In this document: piece by piece, positions 17,607 to 26,777 of the stretch
Layout of the letters: every line of letters starts with the position of its first letter
How positions within the stretch are numbered: position 1 is the first letter of the stretch
Origin: Flavobacterium chilense
GTDB taxonomy: Bacteria > Bacteroidota > Bacteroidia > Flavobacteriales > Flavobacteriaceae
Assembly (NCBI RefSeq): GCF_001602525.1
Contig: NZ_LSYT01000005.1
Coordinates: 186,001 to 250,000 of the forward strand
Direction of reading: 5' to 3'
DNA: 64,000 bases
Translations under genes and position numbers: made by a program
Notes under the pieces: generated by a model
Databases searched by the model: none
Told to the model about the DNA's origin: nothing
Seen by the model: only the letters and a program-made list of their open reading frames with translations

Positions 17607-18197
17607 TTATCTCCCTTTTTTAGCTGCCGCAAATTTCATTCTGTATTCCTGAGAGGTTTTACCTTCAGTAATATTTTTTAATTTCTTTTGAATTAAACGT
17701 TTTTTCAAAGATGAAATTTTGTCTGTAAATAAAACTCCTTCGATATGATCGTATTCGTGTTGAATAACTCTTGCAATTAAACCGTCAAAAACTTCTGTTT
17801 TCATTACAAAATCTTCCTCACAATATTCAATTGTAACGATTGGTTTTCTATATACATCTTCTCTAACATCAGGAATACTTAAGCATCCTTCGTTAAAACT
17901 CCACTCCTCGCCTTCTTCTTTTACAATTTTAGCATTGATAAAAGTTTTCTTAAAACCTTTTAAATCTTTTTGCTCTTCAGAAGGTAAATCTTCGTCATCA
18001 CTAAAAGGAGTTGTATCAATAACAAACAAACGGATTGGCATACCTACCTGCGGTGCGGCAAGTCCTACGCCGTAAGCGTTATACATGGTTTCATACATGT
18101 TTGCTATTGTTTCTTTTAAGTTTGGATAGTCTGGCGTAATTGCCTCACCTACTTTTCTTAAAACAGGATCACCATATCCTACAATTGGTAAAATCAT
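17607..18197 (-). CDS. def: Peptide deformylase
   Basis: Removes the formyl group from the initiator methionine of new proteins. 196 residues with all three family motifs: G43-VGLAAPQVG52, E103-GCLS107 (metal ligand Cys105) and H147-E148-x2-H151 (QHEYDH). Start ATG at 18197. Upstream partner of DUF5606 on the minus strand. In many Bacteroidota def is next to ruvX; here the FUSC and mqo genes lie between the two. Confidence 0.95.
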   Translation of the reverse strand: MILPIVGYGDPVLRKVGEAITPDYPNLKETIANMYETMYNAYGVGLAAPQVGMPIRLFVIDTTPFSDDEDLPSEEQKDLKGFKKTFINAKIVKEEGEEWSFNEGCLSIPDVREDVYRKPIVTIEYCEEDFVMKTEVFDGLIARVIQHEYDHIEGVLFTDKISSLKKRLIQKKLKNITEGKTSQEYRMKFAAAKKGR

Positions 18198-18397
18198 TTG
18201 TGTTATTTTAATGTATTATCTACTGAAAATCCTGAATTTCGTTCTCCTAATTCAGCTGGCAAAAATAGTAAAAAATAGTCAATGAATAATTCTAAAGCTA
18301 TATTATATATCATTTTTTGCATTCAGCTTAAAATCTCAGCTATAATTATGCCAAATTAATTCGTACAATTCGTACTTTTGTTTATAAACCTCACTAT

Positions 18398-20620
18398 ATG
18401 TTTGATCGCATCTCAAAATTTACTAACAGTACTTCTTTTTTAAACGCCTCTAAAGTAACTATCGCTTCTGTTGTTCCTGTTTTAATTTTGAATTTTTTAG
18501 GGCATTTTGAAATAGGTTTTACTATTGCTCTGGGTGCTTTTTATACTTATCCCAGTGATATTCCGAGTTCGTTAAGCCATAAAATAAAAGGATTAATTGT
18601 TGCTTCTTTTATAGTTTCTGGCGTTAACTTATTAGTCAATTTTGCCTATCCATACCCGTTTTTATTTTATCCGTTTCTGGGTTTTTTACTTTTTTTGTGT
18701 TCTATGATTTCTGTTTACGGACAACGTGCTACTTTGGTTTCGTTCTCTGCTTTACTTTCAATTTCATTATCATTTGGGCATTTACATGAAGGCTGGGAAG
18801 CTTTTCAGTATTCCGGTTTTATTTTTATTGGAGGGATTTTATATTTGATTGTTTCACTAGTATTTCATTTTGTACAACCTTATAAATATGTAGAGTTACA
18901 AATTGCAGAAGGCATAAAGCTAACGGCAAAATATCTAAAATTAAGAGGTGATTTATGGAGTCCGGAAGCGAATCGTGAAAAAATCATTGAGAAACAACTG
19001 GCTATTCAAGTTGATCTTAATCTGATTCATGAAGATTTAAGAAAGATGCTCATTGGCAATCAAAACTCATCCGGAACAACAAGTCAAAACCGAAAAATGC
19101 TTTTGGTTTTTATTACTTTGGTTGAAATTCAGGAATTAGCTTTATACACTTCATTTGATCATAATAAACTACATGAAAAGTTTGCCAAACATCCTGAAGT
19201 ACTTCGCACGTATCAAAATGTAGCCTACAAATTAGCCTCCACTTTAAAGAAGCTTTCTAAAAACGTACATCATATCGCGGTTTATGTAGATAAAAATGAC
19301 TTGAAAAATGAATTAGACGCACTTGAATTTGCCATTTTTGATTATGAAAAAAGTTTAGGTAAAGACGAAGCCGCAGAAGGCGTTCTGATGCTTACCAACA
19401 TGCTAAAATATGCTAAAAATCAGGTAGGCAAAATCAAAATCATTCAGCGTGCTTTATCGCTTGCTATGCAATCTTATAAATTAAAAGACAAAGACAAGGA
19501 GTTAGAAAAATTCTTAACACCACAATATTATCCGTTACGAACATTGATTGAAAATTTAAGTTATTCTTCTTCTATTTTCAGACATTCGATCCGGTTGACC
19601 ATTACCATTTTGATAGGTTTTATTATTGGACAGCTTTTACCTTTTCAAAATGTTTACTGGATTTTATTAACTATCGTTGTCATCATGCGACCAGGTTATG
19701 GTTTAACCAAAGAACGATCTTATAACAGGATTTTCGGTACTGTTTTAGGAGGATTACTGGCTTTTGGAATTGTGTCGGTTATTCAGAATCACGTTGCATT
19801 AAGTATATTATCCATTGTTTGTATGCTTCTTGGAATCTCATTTACACAAATTAATTATAAAATAAGCGCCACTTTTGTCACGATGTATGTGGTTTTTATT
19901 TATGGAATTTTAACTCCGGATGTTGTTGAGGTTATTCAGTTTCGCGTTTTAGATACTTTAGCCGGAGCTACTCTGGCCTTTTTAGCCAATCAGTTTTTAT
20001 GGCCCGCATGGGAATTTATCAATACGCCAATTCATATCGAGAACTCTATTCGCGCCAATCGAAATTACCTTAAAGAAATTGCGGATTTCTATAATAAAAA
20101 AGGAGAAGTTCCAACCTCATACCGACTGGCAAGAAAAAACGCGTTTGTTGAAATTGGAAATTTAATGACTTCTTTTCAGCGTATGATGCAGGAACCAAAA
20201 TCGAAACAAAAAACACTTCCGTTAGTAAACAAACTGGTGGTTTTAAATCATTCTATTTTATCAGCTTTAGCTTCTTTATCGACTTACATTCAATCTCACC
20301 AAACCACATCAGCATCAGAATCATTTAATTATATTATAAAAACAATCTTAGCCAATTTAGACCATTCTATTGCTATTTTGCGAAATGAGTCTATTATCAC
20401 AGATACATTTTTCGATAAGGAAGATGTGACTTTGCAGTTCGAAGAACTAAAACGTGTTAATTTTACGCGTTTGGCAACAGATGAGGATTTAGATAAAGAA
20501 ACACGTCAGGCCAAAATGCAGGAAGCTCAAATGGTTATCGAGCAATTAATCTGGATGAGCAATCTGGCAGAAAAGATTCTAAAAATCACGAAAGAATTTA
20601 AAGAAACCAGTCAGGATTAA
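18398..20620 (+). CDS. FUSC family inner-membrane protein (YccS/YhfK type)
   Basis: 740 residues arranged as two membrane blocks of about 5-6 helices (about 20-160 and 395-525), each followed by a soluble helical domain. This is the repeated FUSC architecture of YccS-like proteins and aromatic-acid exporter relatives. The second block begins SIRLTITILIGFIIGQLLPF and contains the typical R-P-G-Y-G-L-T-K-E-R-x-x-x-R-x-x-G-T motif. Substrate unknown. Single-gene unit that converges on mqo, with a strong shared terminator at 20696-20728. Confidence 0.85.
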   Translation: MFDRISKFTNSTSFLNASKVTIASVVPVLILNFLGHFEIGFTIALGAFYTYPSDIPSSLSHKIKGLIVASFIVSGVNLLVNFAYPYPFLFYPFLGFLLFLCSMISVYGQRATLVSFSALLSISLSFGHLHEGWEAFQYSGFIFIGGILYLIVSLVFHFVQPYKYVELQIAEGIKLTAKYLKLRGDLWSPEANREKIIEKQLAIQVDLNLIHEDLRKMLIGNQNSSGTTSQNRKMLLVFITLVEIQELALYTSFDHNKLHEKFAKHPEVLRTYQNVAYKLASTLKKLSKNVHHIAVYVDKNDLKNELDALEFAIFDYEKSLGKDEAAEGVLMLTNMLKYAKNQVGKIKIIQRALSLAMQSYKLKDKDKELEKFLTPQYYPLRTLIENLSYSSSIFRHSIRLTITILIGFIIGQLLPFQNVYWILLTIVVIMRPGYGLTKERSYNRIFGTVLGGLLAFGIVSVIQNHVALSILSIVCMLLGISFTQINYKISATFVTMYVVFIYGILTPDVVEVIQFRVLDTLAGATLAFLANQFLWPAWEFINTPIHIENSIRANRNYLKEIADFYNKKGEVPTSYRLARKNAFVEIGNLMTSFQRMMQEPKSKQKTLPLVNKLVVLNHSILSALASLSTYIQSHQTTSASESFNYIIKTILANLDHSIAILRNESIITDTFFDKEDVTLQFEELKRVNFTRLATDEDLDKETRQAKMQEAQMVIEQLIWMSNLAEKILKITKEFKETSQD

Positions 20621-20695
20621 AAACAATTGCTGTTATTGACAAGCTATTTTTTTGTCTTTAACAATAATATATACTCCTGGAAAATTTTATAAAAA

Positions 20696-20728
20696 AAGGG
20701 CTTAGTTTTGATAAAAAACTAAGCCCTT
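20696..20728. terminator. Bidirectional terminator between the FUSC gene and mqo
   Basis: A perfect 14-bp stem (AAGGGCTTAGTTTT at 20696-20709 and its complement at 20715-20728) with a 5-base loop, A-rich on the left and T-rich on the right, so it can work for both convergent genes. Confidence 0.85.
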
Positions 20729-20748
20729 ATATTTTTTCCAGATTATTA

Positions 20749-22245
20749 TTAATTATTCAGCTTTAAAACTTCAGAAGTATGTTTTCTAAGCTCTGCTAAA
20801 AACTCTGGTTTATCATTTAAAGTTTGTCCGTAAGAAGGGATCATGTTTTTCATTTTTGCTTCCCATTCCGGTGTTTTAATCTGACTTGTAAAACATCTGC
20901 TAATTAAATCTACCATAATAGCAACTGCAGTTGATGCCCCGGGAGAAGCTCCTAATAAAACTGCCAAAGTACCGTCATGTGTATTAATTACTTCTGTACC
21001 AAATTCTAAAACTCCGCCTTCTTTTTCATCTTTTTTGATGACTTGTACACGTTGTCCCGCTCTTTCTAATTTCCAGTCTTTAGATCGTGCTGTAGGCAAA
21101 TATTCACGCAAAGCTTTCATTCTGTCTTTTGGTGACTGACGAACCTGTTCAATTAAATATTTGGTAAGTGGAATATTGTGATATCCCGCCGAAAGCATTG
21201 GGATCAAATTGTTTGCTTTTATAGATAATGGTAAATCTAAATAAGAACCATTTTTTAAGAAACGTGTTGAAAATCCGGCAAAAGGACCAAAAAGAAGTGC
21301 TTTTTCTCCATCAATTACACGGGTATCTATATGAGGAACAGACATTGGAGGTGCTCCAACGCTTGCTTTTCCGTAAACTTTAGCCTGATGTTTTGCAATT
21401 ACTTCAGGGTTTGTACATTTTAGCCATTGACCACTTACCGGGAAACCTCCATAACCATTTCCTTCAGGAACATTTGCTTTTTCTAATAATGGCAATGATC
21501 CTCCACCAGCTCCAATGAATACAAACTTGGTATATGCTTTTCGTTTTTGACCTGTAGCTAAATCTGTAATTTTAATTCTCCAGGATTTATCTTCACGTTG
21601 TTTCAGTTTTGTTACTTCATGATTAAAGTACAAAGAAACACCGTCTAATTTTTCCAGGTAATTAAACATACTTCTGGTCAGCGCTCCAAAATTCACATCG
21701 GTACCAATTTCCATGTGAGTTGCGGCCAATGCTTCGTTAGGTTCTCTGCCTTCCATAACAAGTGGCATCCATTTTTTTAATTGCTCAAAATCTGAACTAA
21801 ATTCCATTTGAGAAAAAATCGGATTACTTTGTAATGCTTCGAATCTCTTTTTTAGATACTCAACATTTTTTTCTCCCCAAACAAAACTCATATGAGGAAC
21901 ACTTTTTATAAAATTATCAGGAGATGGCACTTTATTTTGTTGCACTAAATAAGACCAGAATTGACGCGAGATCTCGAATGATTCTGCTATACTTATTGCT
22001 TTTTTGGGATCAATACTTCCGTCAGCCTTTTCCGGAGTGTAATTTAACTCACAAAAAGCTGAATGTCCTGTTCCTGCATTATTCCAGGCATCTGAGCTTT
22101 CGGCAGCAGCAACATCTAATCTTTCGTAAATTTCAATTTTTATATCAGGTTGTAATTCTTTTAAAATTACCCCAAGGGTAGCACTCATAATTCCCGCTCC
22201 AATGAGTACTACTTCACTATTAGAACGTATTGTTTCGTTAGGCAT
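20749..22245 (-). CDS. mqo: Malate:quinone oxidoreductase
   Basis: Membrane-associated FAD enzyme that oxidises malate to oxaloacetate and passes electrons to the quinone pool. The start is set at the ATG at 22245 (MPNETIRS...), giving 498 residues; a TTG 24 bases upstream lies on the promoter and is rejected. The N-terminal dinucleotide-binding motif is GAGIMSATLG, followed by Y-E-R and AWNNAGTGHSAFCELNYTP, which is diagnostic for Mqo. The C-terminus has LGASPGASTAV. A -7 element is found at 22267-22274. Confidence 0.93.
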   Translation of the reverse strand: MPNETIRSNSEVVLIGAGIMSATLGVILKELQPDIKIEIYERLDVAAAESSDAWNNAGTGHSAFCELNYTPEKADGSIDPKKAISIAESFEISRQFWSYLVQQNKVPSPDNFIKSVPHMSFVWGEKNVEYLKKRFEALQSNPIFSQMEFSSDFEQLKKWMPLVMEGREPNEALAATHMEIGTDVNFGALTRSMFNYLEKLDGVSLYFNHEVTKLKQREDKSWRIKITDLATGQKRKAYTKFVFIGAGGGSLPLLEKANVPEGNGYGGFPVSGQWLKCTNPEVIAKHQAKVYGKASVGAPPMSVPHIDTRVIDGEKALLFGPFAGFSTRFLKNGSYLDLPLSIKANNLIPMLSAGYHNIPLTKYLIEQVRQSPKDRMKALREYLPTARSKDWKLERAGQRVQVIKKDEKEGGVLEFGTEVINTHDGTLAVLLGASPGASTAVAIMVDLISRCFTSQIKTPEWEAKMKNMIPSYGQTLNDKPEFLAELRKHTSEVLKLNN

Positions 22246-22266
22246 GACTGTATTATTTTTAAAGTG

Positions 22267-22274
22267 CAAAGGTA
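22267..22274 (-). promoter_or_regulatory. -7 promoter element of mqo
   Basis: On the minus strand TACCTTTG fits TAnnTTTG, about 22 bases before the ATG of mqo. Confidence 0.5.
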
Positions 22275-22366
22275 CTTTTTATAATTGCAAAAAAAAACTA
22301 AAATTGCATGATAAAAGTTATGTTTTTCTAAAAAAGAATCTGAATTACAATGAATAAATATAATTT

Positions 22367-22783
22367 TTAAAATCGTTTTGAAGAAAGATAATCCTGAAGC
22401 ATGATTGTTGCCGAAATTTCGTCGATCAAACCTTTATTTTGTCGTTGCTTTTTACTCAATCCGCTATCAATCATAGTCTGAAAAGCCATTTTTGAAGTAA
22501 AACGCTCATCTACTCGCACTACTTTCATATCCGGAAAGATATTCGAAAAATGAGTTACAAAACCTTTAATAACCGATGCACTTTCTGAAGGCTGTCCATT
22601 CATTTGCTTTGGCTCCCCAATTAAGACTGCTTCGACTTTTTCTTTCGTAAAATAATCTTTCAAAAAGTCTATTAAGGTGGTAGTTGGAATCGTTGTTAAA
22701 CCTGATGCGATAATTTGCATTTCGTCTGTAACCGCAATTCCGGTTCGTTTTTGTCCGTAATCTATAGAGAGGATTCTTGGCAT
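22367..22783 (-). CDS. ruvX: Holliday junction resolvase-like protein RuvX (YqgF)
   Basis: RNase H-fold nuclease of the YqgF family, essential in many bacteria and implicated in 16S rRNA precursor processing. Start taken at the ATG at 22783 (MPRILSIDYGQKRTGIAV), giving 138 residues, normal for the family; an upstream in-frame TTG start would add 12 atypical residues. Catalytic acidic residues are in SIDYG, in V-L-I-G-E-P, and in the C-terminal DEISATIMLQDYL. VDERFTS is also diagnostic. Confidence 0.92.
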   Translation of the reverse strand: MPRILSIDYGQKRTGIAVTDEMQIIASGLTTIPTTTLIDFLKDYFTKEKVEAVLIGEPKQMNGQPSESASVIKGFVTHFSNIFPDMKVVRVDERFTSKMAFQTMIDSGLSKKQRQNKGLIDEISATIMLQDYLSSKRF

Positions 22784-22932
22784 TTTTTTAGATTTTATAT
22801 CAAAACAAAATTTCAACACTTATTATATATAATGACATATAATACATTTAAGAATGCAAAGATAAACTTTTTGTGCCGCATACTATTAAGTTTCGATATT
22901 ACAAGAAAGACCTCTTTGTAATTCATATAAAA

Positions 22933-22962
22933 AAATCCGTTCTGAAAATTCAAAACGGATTT
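22933..22962 (-). terminator. Terminator after the PAS gene
   Basis: AAATCCGTT (22933-22941) and AACGGATTT (22954-22962) form the stem. On the minus strand it is followed by T-rich sequence. Confidence 0.75.
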
Positions 22963-22999
22963 ACCCAACTATTTAAAACTAATAAAAAATACAATAAAC

Positions 23000-23629
23000 T
23001 TATCTATTAAATAATCTTCTAAAAAATCCTCTTTCCTCCTCTTCATCATCTTCCTGTGCTTCATAATTCGCAAACTTTGATTGCGCTTTCTCATGTTCGT
23101 ATATTAACTCCTTAATATATTCTACATAAGTTCTCTTTTTTTCCTCTAAAAATCCAATCAGATATTTTTCACTAAACTCTACTCCGCTTGCAGCTTCGAT
23201 CTGAAGTAGTTTTTTATATAAAGGCTCAATATGCATCGCAATAACTTCTTGCGGAACTGCTTGCCTTCTTCCAAAATAATTTACAATAACACCATGTTCA
23301 TCACGTGCAATCTCAAAATCTGTAATCACCCAATAGTATCTTCCTGACTTGGCTAAGTTTTTTACAATAGCATGAAAGTTTTTTCCATTTTTAAGATTTT
23401 CCCACAATACTTTAAAAATCACCTTTGGCATATCCGGATGACGAATAATATTATGTGGTTGCCCCATTAACTCGTAATCTTCATAACCACAAACATCAAC
23501 AAAAACTTCATTGGCATATTCGATAATACCAAAAGCATTTGTTTTACTCATAATTACTTGCGTTTTATCCCATGTAACTTCTTTATCAATAACTGTCACT
23601 GGAGTTCGAAGTTGATTTTCTTGATTCAT
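23000..23629 (-). CDS. Stand-alone PAS-domain protein (Aer-like PAS)
   Basis: 209 residues. One PAS domain (about 20-125) of the type found in the aerotaxis receptor Aer: FGIIEYANEVFVDVCGY, the MGQPHNIIRHPDMP signature and the KSGRYYWV segment. No methyl-accepting, kinase, GGDEF or HTH output domain follows; the rest is helical, with a very acidic stretch (QEDDEEEERG) and a basic tail. It probably senses a small ligand or redox state and signals by protein contact. The partner is unknown. Confidence 0.8.
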   Translation of the reverse strand: MNQENQLRTPVTVIDKEVTWDKTQVIMSKTNAFGIIEYANEVFVDVCGYEDYELMGQPHNIIRHPDMPKVIFKVLWENLKNGKNFHAIVKNLAKSGRYYWVITDFEIARDEHGVIVNYFGRRQAVPQEVIAMHIEPLYKKLLQIEAASGVEFSEKYLIGFLEEKKRTYVEYIKELIYEHEKAQSKFANYEAQEDDEEEERGFFRRLFNR

Positions 23630-23867
23630 TTCTTGTTGATTATATTTTATGATTTGGAATTGGTAATACTAAATTCTGATTCATCAGATTTAATCCGGCA
23701 AAAGTATTGAGAAGAAAAAATTCAAAACCTGACTTTTGTCATATTTTGATATAAAAAAAACTTTTAGTGGCTTGTTATTAAAATTAAGTTTCTTATTGAA
23801 TTATTTTTATTTATCAAATTAAAAACAAAAAGTTACATTTATAACTTTTTCAAGTCCCTTAACTTTT

Positions 23868-23895
23868 TTGCTTTTCTACAAATACGTTATCTTTG
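23868..23895 (+). promoter_or_regulatory. Promoter of dapD
   Basis: TTG at 23868-23870 and TATCTTTG at 23888-23895, spaced 17 bases: a complete match to the Bacteroidota housekeeping promoter, 16 bases upstream of the ATG. Confidence 0.7.
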
Positions 23896-23911
23896 CCAAA
23901 AATTAAAACTT

Positions 23912-24727
23912 ATGAATTCTTTACAGACTATAATTGAACAAGCTTGGGAAAACAGAGCTTTATTACAAGAAAAAGCGACAACTGATGCTATCAGAGAAGT
24001 TATCGAATTGGTTGACGCAGGAAAATTACGTGTTGCTGAACCAGTTGGTGATAAGTGGCAGGTAAACGAATGGGTAAAGAAAGCTGTTGTTATGTATTTC
24101 CCAATTCAAAAAATGGAAACATGGGAGTCTGGTATTTTCGAATATCACGATAAAATGTTACTAAAAAGAGGTTATGCTGAAAAAGGAATTCGTGTAGTAC
24201 CAAATGCAGTAGCACGTTACGGAGCTTATATTTCCAGTGGTGTTATTTTAATGCCTAGTTATGTAAATATTGGTGCTTATGTAGACGAAGGTACAATGGT
24301 TGACACTTGGGCGACTGTAGGTAGTTGCGCACAGATTGGTAAAAATGTTCACTTAAGTGGTGGTGTTGGAATTGGTGGTGTATTAGAACCACTACAAGCT
24401 GCTCCGGTAATTATCGAAGACGGTGCTTTTATTGGTTCTCGTTGTATTGTTGTAGAAGGCGTTCATGTTGGTAAAGAAGCCGTTCTTGGTGCTAATGTTT
24501 GTTTAACTGCTTCAACAAAAATTATTGATGTAACTGGTGATGAGCCTGTTGAAATGAAAGGTTTTGTTCCTGCACGTTCTGTAGTAATCCCTGGAAGTTA
24601 TACCAAAAAGTTTGCTGCCGGAGAGTTTCAGGTTCCATGTGCTTTAATTATTGGTACCCGCAAACCATCTACAGATTTAAAAACTTCATTGAATAATGCG
24701 CTTCGTGAATACGACGTTGCAGTATAA
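23912..24727 (+). CDS. dapD: 2,3,4,5-Tetrahydropyridine-2,6-dicarboxylate N-succinyltransferase
   Basis: Succinylates tetrahydrodipicolinate in the meso-diaminopimelate/lysine pathway, so it feeds cell-wall synthesis. 271 residues: a helical N-terminal domain (about 1-95) and a left-handed beta helix (about 100-245), with the family segments RYGAYISSGVILMPSYVNIGAYVDEGTMVDTW (abbreviated by position, about 99-131) and GVGIGGVLEP. Full length. Own promoter and terminator. Confidence 0.95.
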   Translation: MNSLQTIIEQAWENRALLQEKATTDAIREVIELVDAGKLRVAEPVGDKWQVNEWVKKAVVMYFPIQKMETWESGIFEYHDKMLLKRGYAEKGIRVVPNAVARYGAYISSGVILMPSYVNIGAYVDEGTMVDTWATVGSCAQIGKNVHLSGGVGIGGVLEPLQAAPVIIEDGAFIGSRCIVVEGVHVGKEAVLGANVCLTASTKIIDVTGDEPVEMKGFVPARSVVIPGSYTKKFAAGEFQVPCALIIGTRKPSTDLKTSLNNALREYDVAV

Positions 24728-24751
24728 GTTTAAATAAAAACGAATTAAAAA

Positions 24752-24793
24752 TCCAAATTCCGATCACTATCAATTGGAATTTGGACTTTTTTT
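24752..24793 (+). terminator. Terminator after dapD
   Basis: TCCAAATTCC (24752-24761) pairs with GGAATTTGGA (24776-24785), then a T run. Confidence 0.8.
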
Positions 24794-24833
24794 GCTTCAA
24801 TTTGTAATCTTATAAAAGATTCCTTTTTTCTCT

Positions 24834-25895
24834 ATGAAGATACTTGTGATTCAGCAAAAAATGATTGGCGATGTTTTGATTAGCAGTATTATCTGCAATA
24901 ATTTACGCGCTGCTTATCCGGATGCTCAAATAGATTATTTGGTTTATGCCTCTACAGCTCCTGTTTTAGAAGGAAATTCAAATATTAGTAATATTATTTT
25001 ATTTGAAGAAAAACACCGTAAAAGCAAAAAGGAATTACTCCGTTTAGGACTTCAGATCAGAAATGAAAAGTACGATTTATTAATTGATGCCTATTCAAAA
25101 TTAGAAAGCTGGATATTGGTTTTATTAAGTAATGCCAAACGAAAAATATCTTATAAAAAGCCAGGCAGAAACTTCCTTTATACTAACAATGTACCTTTTG
25201 AACCTTTTCGTAAGACAAATTTAGGCTTGGCAATTGAAAGAAGACTTTCACTTTTAGGACCATTAGATTTAAAAATAAAAATTGATCCAATTCCGAAGTT
25301 ATTTGTTTCTGAAAAAGAAAATCAGGAAGCTATCGCATTTTTTGAAAAACATAATGTTCAAAAAGATCGCAAAACAGTAATGATTAGTCTTTTAGGAAGC
25401 GAGAAATTAAAGACATATCCTTTAGATTACATGGCAAAAGTAGTCGATTATTTCGCTGATAATGCTAATGTAAATATCCTATTTAACTATTTTCCAAAGC
25501 AATTAGAAGAGGCTAAAACTGTTTTTAATGCCTGCAAACCTTCTACTCAGGAAAAAATTTATTTTGATTTACTGGGAGGTGATTTGCGATCTTTTATAGG
25601 TATAATGAATCAGTGTGACTTAATTATTGGTAATGATGGCGGAGCAATAAACATGGCGAAAGCGTTGGAAAAACCTTCATTTATAATTTTTTCTCCATGG
25701 ATCGAAAAGAAGATCTGGGCTACTTTTGAAGACGAAATTCACCATCTATCGGTACATCTGAAAGATTATCGTTCTGACTTATTCGAACAAAAAACCGAAA
25801 AAATGCTTAAAAAAGAATCTCTGTCTTTATATCAGGAATTTAAACCTGATTTCTTTAAAGAGAAAATCAAACAATTTTTAGATCAAAATATCTAG
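24834..25895 (+). CDS. Glycosyltransferase family 9 (heptosyltransferase-like)
   Basis: 353 residues with GT-B fold features of the ADP-heptose:LPS heptosyltransferase family: N-terminal MKILVIQQKMIGDVLIS, where a GD replaces the usual GDxL start, and C-terminal LIIGNDGGAINMAKALEKPSF, the donor-binding segment. It probably adds a sugar to the LPS inner core in the cytoplasm. First gene of the glycan cluster that runs to 32.0 kb. The exact sugar is unknown. Confidence 0.85.
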   Translation: MKILVIQQKMIGDVLISSIICNNLRAAYPDAQIDYLVYASTAPVLEGNSNISNIILFEEKHRKSKKELLRLGLQIRNEKYDLLIDAYSKLESWILVLLSNAKRKISYKKPGRNFLYTNNVPFEPFRKTNLGLAIERRLSLLGPLDLKIKIDPIPKLFVSEKENQEAIAFFEKHNVQKDRKTVMISLLGSEKLKTYPLDYMAKVVDYFADNANVNILFNYFPKQLEEAKTVFNACKPSTQEKIYFDLLGGDLRSFIGIMNQCDLIIGNDGGAINMAKALEKPSFIIFSPWIEKKIWATFEDEIHHLSVHLKDYRSDLFEQKTEKMLKKESLSLYQEFKPDFFKEKIKQFLDQNI

Positions 25896-25929
25896 TATTT
25901 AAAACAGATACTATTATATAATAAGGAGT

Positions 25930-25970
25930 AATAATGAAGAACAGAAATTAAGAAACTGTTCCTCATTATT
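25930..25970. terminator. Hairpin between convergent glycan genes
   Basis: An imperfect inverted repeat (AATAATGAAGAACAG with CTGTTCCTCATTATT, one mismatch) lies between the GT9 gene and the convergent methyltransferase. Probable shared terminator. Confidence 0.6.
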
Positions 25971-26011
25971 TATTCTTAAGCTCATTATTTGCTTTCGGGT
26001 ATTTTAAAAAG

Positions 26012-26656
26012 TTAATCTTTTGAAGCAACAGTAGCATATTGCAAATAAAATATATCCATTTGAGTAAAGAGAAACAAAATATTGTACAAATAAGGCTTGA
26101 ATGATCCAGTTCTCCTAATACCTTCATGAATCTTAATAGCATATCCTGCTTCTTTGTACATTCGTTTTATGCTTTTTCCTGTAAAAAATCGCATATGAGT
26201 AAAATCCATTACGCCATGTTGTTCATACTTCCAGTCTTTTTTTAGCAAAAACATAGTCATTTGATTATGATAACGAATATTAGGAATTGAGCTAATAACA
26301 ACACCTTTATCTGAAAGCTTCTTTTTAATTTCCTTCAATAAAGCATAAGGATCATACATATGTTCCAGAACATCATTAAAGTAAATTGCATCAAAATAAT
26401 TATCAGGCAGATCATCAATGAAATCTTCGCACATTCCAACAAAAACCTTATCTAAAACTTCTTTAGCTTTAGCTCCTTCTTCAGGCATCATCTCAATACC
26501 CCAAACCTCTTTATTGCTTTTTTCTTTAATTAGAACTCCAAAACAGCCATTTCCACAACCTACTTCTAATATTTTTGTAGCGTTTTCAGGTAAGTATTTT
26601 AGCATTTCATAACGAACTTTGCTGTAATAATGTCCCGGTTTATTATCGTAATTCAT
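26012..26656 (-). CDS. Class I SAM-dependent methyltransferase
   Basis: 214 residues. SAM-binding motif I is ILEVGCGNGCFG, motif II-like is YFDAIYFNDVLEHMYDP, and the domain covers about 20-150. The type (Methyltransf_23) is common in LPS and capsule loci, where it often methylates a sugar or lipid intermediate. A hydrophobic aromatic stretch near 185-205 could be a membrane contact. Its function is inferred from the surrounding glycosyltransferases. Confidence 0.8.
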   Translation of the reverse strand: MNYDNKPGHYYSKVRYEMLKYLPENATKILEVGCGNGCFGVLIKEKSNKEVWGIEMMPEEGAKAKEVLDKVFVGMCEDFIDDLPDNYFDAIYFNDVLEHMYDPYALLKEIKKKLSDKGVVISSIPNIRYHNQMTMFLLKKDWKYEQHGVMDFTHMRFFTGKSIKRMYKEAGYAIKIHEGIRRTGSFKPYLYNILFLFTQMDIFYLQYATVASKD

Positions 26657-26777
26657 CTATATATTTTTTCTAAATATATAAAATCAGAAATAAATAAAAC
26701 TATTTTTTGATGTTTTGAGATCAGAAAATCTTCTCAAATGAAAGTTTTTTCAGTAAAATCAACAGAGAATTAGACTA

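Noticed and set aside
22308-22321. A degenerate Fnr-like box (ATGATAAAAGTTAT) upstream of mqo
   Set aside because: It has one mismatch in the half-site and its centre is 40.5 bp from the -7 element, not 29.5 as at hemN and ccoS, so it does not fit the regulon geometry.
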